A stretch of DNA of 64,000 bases from Salvia splendens (lineage: Eukaryota; Streptophyta; Magnoliopsida; Lamiales; Lamiaceae). The notes beneath the pieces are model-generated. The model worked only from the letters and a program-made list of their open reading frames with translations. It did no database searches and had not been told where the DNA came from. The stretch is from NCBI RefSeq assembly GCF_004379255.2, contig NC_056050.1:16299514-16363513 (forward strand), in the 5' to 3' direction. The position numbers and the translations under genes are program-made. Shown here piece after piece: positions 44,960-55,679 of the stretch (the stretch's first letter is position 1; the number at the start of each line of letters is the position of its first letter).

Positions 44960-45490
44960 ATCTCATCGTACGAGGTTCGCACGAACAATGAACGACGAAG
45001 ATCCGATGAGTTGGTCGTCGGAACACGACGCACGCAGCGTCTCGGCCACCGGCGCGCAGGTGGCGCGCCAGCGTCTCGGCCCATCGAGCCATCGGGTGTC
45101 GACGCGTCTCGGCCAGCGGCAAGCACCCGTCTCGGTCGTCTCGACCGTCGGGTGCAGACGCATCTCGGCCAGCGTTCCTTCGGGCGGCTCGATCTCTCGG
45201 CCAGCAGAGCGCACGGTGGCGCACCTGCTCCCGGCCAGCTCGGACCCCATCTCGGCCTATCCGATGCTCTGGGTGGCGCACGCTCCCGGCCAGCGCCGCC
45301 ATCCCTCTCGACCCTTCCGCCTAGGGTTCTCGGCTTGGTGGCTCGGCACCTCGGCATGTTCTCGGTCGAACTGCAGTGCCACACCTTCCGTTGTTTCGAT
45401 CTCGATGCGGGTTCCGGCTTGGTTTGCGGCCTCGGCCGGCGGCGTGCACGAGCCCACGCTCGTTTGCACGTTGCCTCGTCACCGCGATCC
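44960..45490. repeat. GC-rich cgtctcgg-type low-complexity tract
   Basis: About 530 bp of high GC in an otherwise AT-rich window. The word tctcgg(c/t) recurs more than ten times at irregular spacing, with gcgtctcggcc and catctcggcc variants. It keeps several frames open on both strands without giving any recognisable domain. Confidence 0.75.
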
Positions 45491-45499
45491 CTCGTCTCT

Positions 45500-47805
45500 C
45501 TAGAATGTAGAGACTAGAGAGAGTAGAGAGAATATTTGTTGTTGGTGTGTTCTTCTCATCTCTCAAACACATCTATTTATAGGATAGGAGAGACCACTTC
45601 AAAAGTCTTGGCATTAAGAATCCTCATAAACTAGTTGGAGGTTACCTTAAGTTGAAAAGCCAAAAGACTTAAGAAAAGGAAACGTTTCGAGACCCTCTAA
45701 TTTCTCACATGTTTTTTTCCACAATCCCCCACATTGGTTAGAGCGCTGCAAGCTCAAACCAACACAGGACGTGTATGCATGCAGACTCTTTTGCTCAGTT
45801 CTCGAGAAACGATACTGCATTTGGAGAGGTAACTTGTGATTTTGAACCTTCCATAGTCAACACCTTCGGACATACCGGCGGGCTAGTGGACGCGATGCTT
45901 TGAACTATTCCTCCTTGGTGTATGCTTAGTCAATAGCATCAACACAATATTGTCTCAACTCCATCAGTTCTCACGCTTGTGTCCATTTCGGCCTTGGAAC
46001 ACTGATAAGGCTAATTTCATGCATTGATTAAAGGATTAAATTCGTGTATTTACGGGGTCTAACACATCCTTTAAGCCAGGTGTGTAGAGAGTTTCGCCAG
46101 GCCTAGGAAGAAGGAGGAAGATTTGCATGGTGATGGGAAATGGCGATAAAAGTGAGCATTATGGAGAAATTGACTAGACGGAGGAGATCACGGATGCTGA
46201 AGGGCAGAATAGAGATTTATGCGAAGGCTTCCAGAAGATCAACCCCGCACCTATATAAAGAGGAGAGCAAGAACTTTTAGAAGGATCATCTCTCGACACT
46301 TCTAGCTCTCTTAGCTCACTTGCACACTCTACACACTTGTTTTATCGGGAACTTGAGGGGGTTTCGGGTTTCATTTTGCTGAAGTAGTTGGGTAACACCG
46401 TCCTCACGGAGGGTGAAGATACAATTATTTACTTTTAATTTATTTTTGCAGTCGTGAATTTCATCGAGCTTCGTCGTTCGAATCTCGGCTTTGTTTTCTG
46501 TTGGATTCTCGTTATATATGCATTTTCTGTTTCCGAATTACTTTGCTGTGTTGCTTTCAATTATGGATGCGATTGGTTTTAAATTTGATGTAGTTACTGG
46601 AGTGGATGTTTGATTTTGCGTTGGATTATTGAGTTTGAGTGGAATTGTTGGAAGCTTGTGTCGATCGTGGCAGATCTATTGAATCAGAAGTTATGGAGTT
46701 GATTTTATGGGTTGTTGGGTTAGGAATGCTTGGATCCGGAGTGGATTAAGCATCCGACATCTGGATCAGAACAGAGTTAGTTGTGGTCGATGCCTGAGTT
46801 TCGTGTTTTCGTTTCATTCCGTCTCGCTTATGTAGATCTGTCTTACTTCCGGCTAATTGCAAGTTTCCGACATCCGAACTTTTACATTTTGCTTGAATCT
46901 GGATTTATGCTCTGTTTTCTTCATGTTTGCGTTTGATTCAGGTGATAAGATGCTCGCCGTTGTTAGTTAAAGTTGTAGTTTGTTATTTGCAGCTTTTATT
47001 CCGTACTTGTTATTTCTAGAACATGGTCCCACTGTTTACTTGCTTTCTGTCTAGCTAAATTAGGAAGTTGTTCACCCAGTCTAGGAAGTTAGTTTAATAT
47101 CTTGTAGTTATGAGGATGTTCGATGTTAGCATGTGAAGGGGTTGGCAGCGGAAGCGTGCACGAATTACCGATCACATAAATTTGATCTATTTAGCAGATT
47201 ATTTAGACAAATTCTATTCTCGTAATTATCACATGTATCATGCTCATAACTTGAATTAAAATCATGCTTTAGAATATAAAAACCCTAAAACATGCATACT
47301 ACGGAATTAGCCAAATTACCTCGTTGATTCGATCAAGAATCGAAGATAACTTGCGTCTTCTCCACGTGAAGATCTTCAGTACTCGACCTCGGACCTTCTG
47401 ACTGGTGTCCCGGACTATACGTTGATATTTGTGTAGGCAAATCTCACCAACGTACTAGGACTTGAATAACGAAGACAGAAACTACTCACGGAGGAAGCAC
47501 AAATTTCGAACTCTCTCTCTCTAGAGGGGGACGAAAATTTTGATAGAAAAAAAGTGTATTTTCCGTCTCCTTTATTCTCCTATTTATATAAGTCACATAT
47601 TGGGCCTAGTCAGGGATCTAAGGAAGAATTTGGATCAGGCCTAACCCAATTAGCTTTTTACTAATTAAATTGAACCCACAATTTAATATAAGCTTATATT
47701 GGAATATTACAAGCAACCACTACATAAGTAATATTGCACTGCCTTCCAAATCCGAAATTACAAGTATTCCGGGTTTCCTTTAATTACATTTAATTTATTT
47801 CCCGC
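45500..47805. repeat. Tandem duplication, truncated second unit
   Basis: Repeats 36621-38926 with few changes: the copia-4 LTR part (45500-45723), its 3' internal end (45724-46002), the unidentified LTR fragment (46003-47123) and the start of the copia-3 LTR (47124-47805). It stops at ttatttcccgc, where the first copy continues gcttaagatag and this copy switches to gypsy pol (actgcctttcccgg). No second copia-3 body follows. Confidence 0.88.
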
Positions 47806-47809
47806 ACTG

Positions 47810-49015
47810 CCTTTCCCGGTAATTGTCAACAGCGATTTGGCCGAGGAACAGGAAAGGGAGCTGCTGAAGGTAATCAGGAAGAACAAAAAGGCAATAGGAT
47901 GGACTCTCTCAGACCTAGTCGGGATCAGTCCTGATCTTTGCATGCACCACATCAGGCTGGAGGAGGGTGCAAAGGCATGTAGAGACCCCCAACGCAAGCT
48001 GAATCCAAATATGAGAGAGGAAGTTTTGAAGTTGCTTTCACTGGGAATCATCTACTCTATTCCAGATAGTGAACGGGTAAGCCCGGTTCACATGGTACCT
48101 AAAAAGTCAGGAATTCAGGTAGTTACGAATGATAAGAATGAATTGGTGCCCACCCGACTTGTCACTGGGTGGAGGATGTGCATCGATTACAGAAAACTGA
48201 ATGAAGCAACCAGGAAGGATCATTTTCCCTTACCTTTCATTGATCAGATGCTAGAGAGGTTGGCTTGAAAGCAATATTTTTGTTTCCTTGACGGGTATAG
48301 TGGTTACTTCCAGATCTATGTAGACCCCGAGGATCAGGAGAAGACTACATTTACGTGTCCCTTTGGCACATATGCTTATAGAAGAATGCCATTCGGACTG
48401 TGCAATGCGTCAGGCACTTTTCAACGTTGTATGATGAGTATCTTCTCAGATCTACTAGAGGACTATATTGAGATCTTTATGGATGACTTCACTATATATG
48501 GGAACTCTTTCGAGTCCTGTTTAGTTAGCTTGGACGTAGTATTGAGGAGGTGCCAGGAAAAGAGTTTGGTCCTTAATTTCGAGAAGTGTCATTTCATGGT
48601 ACCCAAGGGAATCGTCTTGAGGCATGTGGTTTCGGAGAAAGGCATACAGGTGGACCAAGCAAAGGTTGAAGTGATTTCGAAGTTGCCTTACCCAACAAAT
48701 CAGAAAGAAGTTAGGGGATTCCTAGGTCATGTAGGTTTTTATAGAAGATTCATAAAAGATTTCGCTAAGATTGCCCAGCCGCTCACCAATCTGTTACATA
48801 ATGATGTTGATTTCATTTTCGACGAAGAGTGTAAGCAGGCTTTTCAATTATTGAAAAACAAATTAGTATCTGCCCCTATTATCAGAGCACCCAACTGGAG
48901 TCAACTGTTTGAGATAATGTGTGACGCGGGCGACTTCGCAGTGGGGGCGGTGCTAGGTCAAATGATTGATGGAAAAAATTACGTGATCTTCTATGCATCG
49001 AAGACACTCAACTAG
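47810..49015 (+). pseudogene. Athila-like reverse transcriptase
   Basis: The frame 47837-48268 has LMCMHHIRLEE-type Athila RT N-terminal sequence (GISPDLCMHHIRLEEGAKAC), the LNPNMREEVLKLLSLGIIY block and WRMCIDYRKLNEATRKDHFP. An in-frame stop follows LERLA. It resumes with the RT palm (MPFGLCNASGTFQRCMMSIF), active site IFMDDFTIYG, and the thumb (FLGHVGFYRRFIKDFAKIAQ), reaching the start of RNase H (FEIMCDAGDFAVGAVLGQMI). A second stop follows KTLN at about 49013. The catalytic DD pair is present, but the nonsense codons make it inactive. Confidence 0.92.
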
Positions 49016-49603
49016 GCCCAGAGAAACTATGACACCACGGAAAAGGAAATGCTGGCAGTTGTGTATTCATTTGAGAAATTTCGCCCATACTTACTAGGGT
49101 CGAGAGTGATAGTTTTCACCGACCACGCGGCTATCAAGTACTTGGTGGCGAAGAAAGAATCCAAGCCAAGGTTAATCCGTTGGGTGTTGCTTTTGCAGGA
49201 ATTCGATTGGGAAGTCAGAGATAAGAAAGGGACAGAGAATAAAGTGGCTGACCATTTGAGTCGGATTTTCCAGGGAGAAATGGACGAAGCTATACCTGAT
49301 GTATTCTCGGAGAAGCATCTGTACTATCTAGGAAAATTTCCTAGACCTATCAGTTGGGAAATAATAATGTTGTTAGCAGGACCAGGAGACTCTGAGAAAG
49401 GGAAATGTTATCTGAACATTGAGCCTTGGTTCGCAGACCTGGAAAATTACTTGGTCATAGGAGAGGTGCCCAGTTCACAAGAAATTTCCCGGGCCCAGAA
49501 GATGAAGCTCAGAAGTGAAGCAAAATATTATTTCTGGGATGATCCTTACTTGTGGAGGATGGGAGCTGACCAGGTGATCAGGAGATGTATCCCCGTATGG
49601 TAA
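49016..49603 (+). pseudogene. Athila-like RNase H and linker
   Basis: Continues after the stop with [20 protein letters not shown], the RNase H Glu helix, then [20 protein letters not shown] and the C-terminal Asp motif [14 protein letters not shown]. The linker follows with [11 protein letters not shown] and [20 protein letters not shown]. The frame ends at a stop just before the integrase zinc finger. Confidence 0.9.
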
Positions 49604-50711
49604 CAGAGGGACGTGCTTAATCATTGCCATGCATTGGCGTGTGGAGGTCATTTTGGACCAAGGAAGACTGCGAGGAAAGTTCTAGACTGTGGATTTTATT
49701 GGCCCACGTTACACAAGGATGCCTTTGAATTCTGTCAGAACTGTGAGAGATGCCAACAAACAGGGGGAATTTCTAAAAGAAATGAAATGCCGCAAGTCCC
49801 AGTAATCGTTTGCGAAGTTTTCGACGTCTGGGGAATGGATTTCATGGGTCCATTCCCATCTTCGTACGGAAATACATACATCCTTGTGGCTGTGGATTAT
49901 GTTTCAAAATGGATATAGGCCAAGGCTACTACGTCTTGTGAAGCCAAAGAGGTGGCTAAATTTCTTAGGGCTAACATTTTTAACAGGTACGGCGTGCCCC
50001 AAGCGATTATATCTGACCAAGTTTCCGTAACCGAACCATAGAAGAGTACGGAGTCCACCATAGACTTTCCACCCCGTACCATCCTCAGTCTAATGGGCAG
50101 GCAGAGATCTCCAATAGGGAGATAAAGGCGATACTGGAGAAGACGGTGAATCCGTCGAGGAAGGATTGGAGTAAGAGGCTTGTAGATGCATTATGGGCCT
50201 ACAGGATAGCATACAAAATGCCTATAGGGATGTTTCCCTACAGGATAGTGTTTGGCAAGATGTGCCACTTGCCCGTGGGGATAGAACATCGGGCATATTG
50301 GGCGGTCAAGGAGATCAATATGAAACCCCACTCCTGCGAGGAAGAGCGGAAATTGCAACTTCAAGAACTGGAAGAGCTAAGACTAGAGTCATATGAGTCT
50401 GCAATGTGGTACAAGGAGAAGACGAAGCTCTGGCATGACAAAAATCTCCGGGTCAAGGAACTACAAGTGGGTCAGAAGGTCCTCCTTTTTCAATCCAGGC
50501 TCAAGCTGATGCCTGGGAAGTTGAAGTCCAAGTGGATCGGACCATACACTATTGTTGGCCTTCAAGCAAACGGAGCTGTGGAAATCCAGGGCAGTGCCTC
50601 AAACTCTACTCCTTTCCTTGTCAATGGTCATTGGGTAAAGGTTTTTAGGGACAATTCTGAGTTGTGCGTAGTGGAGGAAGTGCCACTAAGCGCACTCTCT
50701 ATTATCACCTA
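49604..50711 (+). pseudogene. Athila-like integrase
   Basis: HHCC zinc-binding region [20 protein letters not shown] ... [11 protein letters not shown] (about 49618-49770), then the core start [12 protein letters not shown] with the first catalytic Asp. A stop interrupts SKWI at 49918. The second Asp lies in QAIISD near 50010, followed by a deletion and frame change around 50020-50060. The Glu block (HPQSNGQAEISNREIKAIL) is near 50085-50130. The frame 50146-50712 is the core end and C-terminal domain (WAYRIAYKMPIGMFPYRIVF, LLFQSRLKLMPGKLKSKWIG). It has several inactivating lesions. Confidence 0.9.
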
Positions 50712-50712
50712 A

Positions 50713-51001
50713 GTGGTCTAGAAAGGGGTACTCTCGAAGAATTCCTGGATCAGGTAAGTGGGAATGCATTTTAAGCTACATACTGAATCAGGGGATCTCG
50801 GGAGTACTCAATTGAAAGTGTAAATAGTTTAATTGCTTTTCAAAAAGAGAAAAAATGCCAAACAAAGAAAAAATTCTAATCTTCCAAAAATATTTTCGAA
50901 ACACCAGACTCCTTAGGGAAACTGTTTTGTCACATGTGAATCCTTGGCCTGGGAGTCTGGCGTTTCATTTTTCTGATTTTCATCTAAGTGTGGTATTGCA
51001 G
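50713..51001 (+). other. Athila-like post-integrase region
   Basis: No gene. AT-rich sequence including gaaacaccagactccttagg and ttggcctgggagtctggcg. The Tekay-like LTR begins at 51002, and TGCAG at 50997-51001 would be its left target duplication. The right partner is outside the window. Confidence 0.6.
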
Positions 51002-54000
51002 TGTAACATCCCAAACTTTTGTGACTTCTTTTCATGTAATTGGAATTTTGGGGAATTCTGAAACGTTTGATTCTATGTGATTAAGTGCTTTGTGTGAAAT
51101 AAATTGACGTGGTTATTGTGGAATGACGAGCTTGAGATTTATGTTATTCCAATGTGGGGAAATAATTAATAGGATCATGCATTTATCATTTCTCGAGTCG
51201 ATTCATTGAAATATTCGGCCCTTCCTAATTATTGAAATAATACTTCTTCTTGTGGATTTAATTAATTATTTTGGGATACTTATCCAAATTAAATCCAAAC
51301 CAAATGACCCCTAAGTTGTACTACATGAAATTCGAACTCCATTTTATTTTTCCTTGGGAGTTTTCGAAAATTTCCTATAGGAGAAAGAATTAATTTCCTT
51401 TTGATTTAATTGGTGCTTTATTGACTCTCTTCCTTTGAATTTAATCCAATTAAATCATGTGATAATGTATTTCTTCACCCAAAATAAATAGAGAGTTGGG
51501 ATATTTTTCCTTGGCTATTTAGCCTAGCTTTTTCGGCCCCCTCCAATAAAATTGGAGAATATTTTAATTGTTTCCTAATTTGTGGGATCCCTCTTTATTC
51601 AAATAAATTCCTATGTCTAATTAATTGGGGATGTGAATATTTTTTTCTTCTATTGTTCCTCCATATCACACGCCCCTATGCATTATTTCCTTTGTGGGAA
51701 TTTAATTAATTATTGCCTTTTTATGGGAGCCTTTTCCCATATAGAAATTACCTAATTTAAATCCTATTCTATTTAATTGGGGATTTAAATAATTTCCTTG
51801 TACAAATTTCCTCTTGAAAGTTTCGGCCCCCACCATATTAATTCTTACTTGGAGATTTAATTTATTTTGTTCCCTTGTTTATGGAATATTCACCTTTAAT
51901 TCCTAATTTGTGAATATTCTCTCCAAGTAAATATTGCTATATCTCCTTGTAATTAAATTAACAAATTTTGACTTCCCCACCATTCCAACCACACGCCTAC
52001 TTCTATACTTAATTGTGAGAATTTTATTTTTTTTTATCTCCCACAATTTAATTAATTCATGAGGTGTGGATTATTTTAACCTAGACTATAAATATTAATA
52101 ACATCAACCCTAGCCCCCATTCCCCAAAAATATCGTCCACTCCTTTCTCCCTCACTCCCACACGGTTTGTCTCCTTCATCACTCTCCCCTCTCCAAAAAC
52201 CTTCCATTCAAGCATTGATCTTGCTTCCGTTGAAGTTATCTTCGAGAAACTCCGACGAATCGCTCCATTCCACGTTTCTACCGTTTTCGTTTTGTCAAAA
52301 GGAAGGTATAATCGCACACTTCTCCTCCTCTTCCGTTTTTGAACCATGTTTTGGGTCCTACATGCATGTAGAGAGTGTAGGTTGATAGATCGCAAGTTTT
52401 AACGGGGGAAAAATCGTGTGTCGTAAGAACTTGTTTGATTGTTTGCATTTGTTGGTTGAAATCATGTGTGTTAGATCGAAATATGTGGTGATGATATGAG
52501 TTTGTATGCAAATATGTGTATGAGTAACGTGTAAGCATGATGATGTGTTTTCGAGCATGAAGAATCGGTGTTTTCGTTGTGGAAATTTAAAAAACCCTAT
52601 TTTCGAATTTGAACCAGAACTCTGTGACGCTCGACCAGTGACTTATGATCTGTATTCGACCCATCAAACGAACGAATTTTGCTACGAAATTTTTACTGAG
52701 TAAACTTCAAGATGTTTTCTGTGTCTCGTGTAAATTTCAGCCTGTTTTATCGAAAAATGAATTTTTAATAAATATTTGAAGTCGACTGCGCAAATCTGCC
52801 AGAAACGTGAGTTCTCGCCATGAATGTTTCGTTTTCTGTTTGACTGACCAAAAGAACTCCGATTGATGTAATTCTTGAACTATATGAAAATTTGAAGAGT
52901 CGTCTGTGTTTTTTTAAATTTTCAGCCTTTTTGGGCATCGTATGAATTTATGGTGAATTTTTCAAATGAACTGCGCAATACTGCCAGAAATTGTATGTTC
53001 CGACCAGAGAGTTCAATATGTGATATGACTGACTAAATGACGGGATTTCGATATGAAAATTTTCATGGATGAACTTGAATGTGTCCTCTGTATCGTGACC
53101 AAAATTTAGCATGTTTTGAGGTCGGATGAATTTAAAGTGATTTTTACAAAACGGTCGCGCAATTCTGCCAGTTTTCTGCCTTGATTAAATGACACTTAGT
53201 TTCAAGTTTAAAAGTGTTATTTGATGCATGTATGTGCAAGGAACGTGTTTAAATGTTGAAATCACTTGCGATAAGTTGAAAGGTGTTACGTGTGTTTTAT
53301 ACCCTTGTGATGCATGTTGGGTTTTGGGATTGAGGAGAACGATGAGAGAGAAACGATAGGACATGCATAGTGATATGTTGTTGTGTGAGACTGACTTGTG
53401 TTGTCGTTGACAAGGGTGTTGTGTTTTCGTGAACTCGAGGATCGAGAGTTGCTAGGTTGGGTTGTGATTTTGCTAAGAGAACGAGGTGGGCTTTCCTTTC
53501 AAACCTCTTTATTTTTCCGAAAAATATTATATGGAGATACAAGGGTGGTTTAACTGTTATGTCATGCCATGGACTGTTTTTGTTATGAGATTGTGTGCCT
53601 GATGCCTAGTTCGTATGAGTTTACTCCGTTAGGCTATATGGCTGTTTTGTGAAATGAATTCGGGTCCGAGTAGGGCCGTAAACCCTATCGGGTTGTGTAC
53701 ACTGGTGGGATCGTGAGCCGTCCTTGCAAGTCGGCCGGTCTCGTGGGCGAATAGTGTGGCCACACTTTCGTCGCACTGTGGTTGTGACTGTTGGATTGAT
53801 GTGAAAAGTGGGGAGATTATTTGACTGGCCAGTCTATGAAACATTTTTTGTGTTCTCGTGATATTTTCTTTACTGCGTATAAAACTCGAGATCACTGGTA
53901 TGGATGACATAACTTGATAAATGTTTTCGGCATGAGCCCATTGAGTACAACAAGTACTCAGCCCTGCATTTTCTTTTAAAAATTTTGCAGGTTGAGCGGG

Positions 54001-54466
54001 ATGTTGCGGTGGATGTTGAGCTGGCTAGAGACCTTAGGATACGTTGTGTCGTCATACATAGGCGTGATCCTTGACTCTTCTTGAACCTTATTTATCCGCT
54101 GCTATGTTTTAATTTATGTCTTAAGACCGTAAGCTTTTCGTTTTGGTGTTGGGACATGTATGGGGGTGTTAGGATTTAAACGTGCATCTACGTTGTCTTT
54201 TGAAAGTGGTATTCTCCGAATTTAAGTTAAGTGCTTGTTCTACTTTAGTTTTTAGTTATTATATTTCTTAAGTCTAATTTTTCCCTTTGTCTTTTTAAAA
54301 GTATTTTATCTTATGTCTTTCCAAAAAAAATTATAACCTTAAAATCTTTAAACTAAGTTGTTTTCCTTTCTTCAAATCAATTAAGTTGTTCTTTTTAACT
54401 TGTAATCCATGCATGTCGGTCACGATCGCCGCGTTTGTGGTACCCCTTGTATGGGCGGTCGTGACA
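51002..54466 (+). repeat. Tekay-like LTR 1
   Basis: 3465 bp, TGTAACATCCCAAACTTTTG to GGGCGGTCGTGACA. TATA-like gactataaatatt at about 52084-52096 is followed by aaccctagcccccattcc, suggesting the transcription start near 52115. It begins 3 bp-perfect with LTR 2 for about 245 bp and then diverges increasingly. Confidence 0.95.
52084..52096 (+). promoter_or_regulatory. LTR 1 TATA box
   Basis: gactataaatatt, about 30 bp upstream of the ccctagcccccatt segment. The same arrangement is in LTR 2 (cctataaaaacacc near 61498) and, on the minus strand, in the solo LTR near 32108-32121. Confidence 0.55.
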
Positions 54467-54469
54467 GAG

Positions 54470-54481
54470 TGGTATCAGAGC
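54470..54481 (+). other. Tekay-like primer binding site (tRNA-iMet)
   Basis: TGGTATCAGAGC three bases after the LTR end (CA at 54465-54466, then gag). It is complementary to the 3' end of initiator-Met tRNA. Confidence 0.95.
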
Positions 54482-55076
54482 TTTGTTCTTTCGCTCTGGT
54501 CCGAGAGTCTTCTTTCACTTTAAGTCTAAGTTAGTGAACCCTTATTTGACTAGAAGTGTCACGAAGGCTCAACATCCAAAGCATCACGCTCAACCGATGA
54601 AAGTGAGGTATGTTTAAATTGTCGAAAGTATGCAAGATTGATGCATTAAAATGTATGATAATAGGATATGACGTTTGACAAGTTTATGCATGTGAATGTA
54701 TGATATGCATGAGGATGAGTGTAATGGAATGATTATATGAGCATGATCGGTATGATAACTTAAGCATGCATTATGTGCGTAAACATGATGTTGTAATAAC
54801 ATGATTGCGTGGAATACAAGTATGATTGACATGATAATTAAGACATGTATTGTATGTGCAAATGTGATATCGATATGGCATGAATACTTGTGAGTATGAA
54901 CTAAGTGATGTTGCTAAATGTGTTTTATGCGCGAAAATACTACAACGATAGCATGCAAAGATATGAAACGTTAAGACAACGACAAACTTTCAAACTACGC
55001 GACAAACTTAAGAACCTTTTTCCGAACAAACAATAATGCTTTTGGTGTTTTAAAAGAAACTTTCGTTTTCACATAG
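54482..55076 (+). promoter_or_regulatory. Tekay-like leader with candidate intron
   Basis: The leader holds a strong donor at 54608 (gtgag then GTATGTTT). Two candidate acceptors lie downstream: ttcgttttcacatag, ending at 55076 immediately before the ATG of the extra ORF, and gctaacctgtgttttag, ending at 55900 six bases before the gag ATG. Splicing to either would remove the upstream AUG-rich leader. No other gene is seen in this stretch. The second leader (63909-64000) ends before the donor position. Confidence 0.5.
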
Positions 55077-55679
55077 ATGGTGCGAACGAAACAAATCGCG
55101 CTTAAGAGCAGTCAGTATAGTGCCAGAATGCGACAAGCGATATACGATTACGACCACTATGAGAGAGAGGAAGGCAAGGCCTTGAGAGAGGTTGTCGACC
55201 GTTTTGAGACCCTATGGCGAGATGTCTACGGGTACCATGTAACGGCCTATGGTGGCATAAGAAGACTAATTGAGTTGATGCCCGACAATTGGGAGTCTTG
55301 GATGGAAACAACAGCCAGTCGGTTCACGTGGTACGAACCAAGAAACCAGATGATGGCTGGCGACATGAAAGGTTTTCTAAAGGCCTTAACCTGTGCTTTG
55401 ATTGACTCACGTTTCGAGCAACCACCATCGACAGAGAAAGAAGAAGATGAAACCGTTTGGGAAGACAAAGATGTGATCGAGGTTAAACCAACGGCAGTAA
55501 GAGAAGCCGTACCACAAGGAGGCATGGTCCCAGGTTTCGAAGATGACTACGTGGATGTTAACACGGATGATAGTATGGATGACGAAGAATATTTCCGTAT
55601 GCTTGAGGAGTACCACGTAGAAGAGGAAGAGGACCCGGAAGAGGAAGAAGACCCGGAAGAGGATATTAGCACTAGATAG
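55077..55679 (+). CDS. Extra ORF upstream of Gag (H3-tail-like N-terminus, acidic C-terminus)
   Basis: 200 codons, intact. It starts MVRTKQIALKSSQ: after Met removal seven of ten residues match the histone H3 tail start (ARTKQTARKS), including the K4 and K9 positions and S10. The middle (AIYDYDHYEREEGKALREVV, then ELMPDNWESWMETTASRFTW) looks like a small helical globular domain with no family I can name. The end is very acidic with a DPEEEE repeat (EEEEDPEEEEDPEED). It sits 227 bp before gag on the same strand and lies directly after a good 3' splice-site match. Most Tekay elements are described with a single Gag-Pol ORF, so an additional ORF here is noteworthy. Role unknown. Similarity to H3 may be coincidental. 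Confidence 0.8.
   Translation: MVRTKQIALKSSQYSARMRQAIYDYDHYEREEGKALREVVDRFETLWRDVYGYHVTAYGGIRRLIELMPDNWESWMETTASRFTWYEPRNQMMAGDMKGFLKALTCALIDSRFEQPPSTEKEEDETVWEDKDVIEVKPTAVREAVPQGGMVPGFEDDYVDVNTDDSMDDEEYFRMLEEYHVEEEEDPEEEEDPEEDISTR

Larger units (their letters stand above)
36621..45499. repeat. Tandem segmental duplication, complete first unit
   Basis: The unit starts at ctagaatgtagagactag (36621) inside the copia-4 LTR and runs to the end of the copia-3 leader (45499). The same sequence then restarts at 45500. Offsets between the copies are 8879 bp at the start, 8875 at 37128/46003 (a gcat unit lost) and 8876 at 38248/47124. Confidence 0.88.
38248..45499 (-). mobile_element. copia-3: minus-strand Ty1/copia element, same family as copia-2
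   Basis: 3' LTR 38248-39708, polypurine tract 39709-39720, RNase H/RT/integrase/Gag coding relics 39780-43739, and leader 43740-45499. The primer site and 5' LTR are missing: the leader runs instead into a second copy of the sequence that lies left of its own 3' LTR. Left flank is TTCGA (38243-38247), and the partner duplication cannot be found. The polyprotein is broken by stop codons, so the element is dead, yet it is much better preserved than copia-2. Confidence 0.9.
43740..45499 (-). other. copia-3 leader
   Basis: Non-coding on the minus strand. Near the gag start lies sequence matching copia-2 24110-24420. Two copies of a ttcttaggattattgtcccc-acag motif follow (44101 and 44203), then a 110-bp tandem repeat (aaatattaggaaactat at 44641 and 44751). 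The far end (44960-45490) is a very GC-rich tract with cgtctcgg repeated many times. Several long open frames cross the GC-rich tract on both strands, but they are low-complexity (Arg/Ala/Ser-rich) and unsupported. The leader is cut at 45499 before reaching a primer site. Confidence 0.75.
47806..51001 (+). mobile_element. Athila-like Ty3/gypsy internal region, truncated
   Basis: Starts inside the N-terminal RT region at the duplication break (47805/47806) and continues through RNase H and integrase to a 3' non-coding part, where the Tekay-like element inserts at 51002. There are no LTRs in this copy. It could be another piece of the Athila family whose 3' LTR is at 34200-35541, but the two blocks share no overlapping sequence that would test this. 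Confidence 0.8.

Noticed and set aside
44929..45517. Several long overlapping ORFs on both strands in the copia-3 leader
   Set aside because: GC-rich low-complexity DNA keeps many frames open. The proteins are Arg/Ser/Ala-rich without any domain.
47124..47805. 5' LTR of copia-3
   Set aside because: For a minus-strand element a primer site should lie just left of 47124. Instead the sequence that flanks the 3' LTR is repeated there, so this is part of the tandem duplication.
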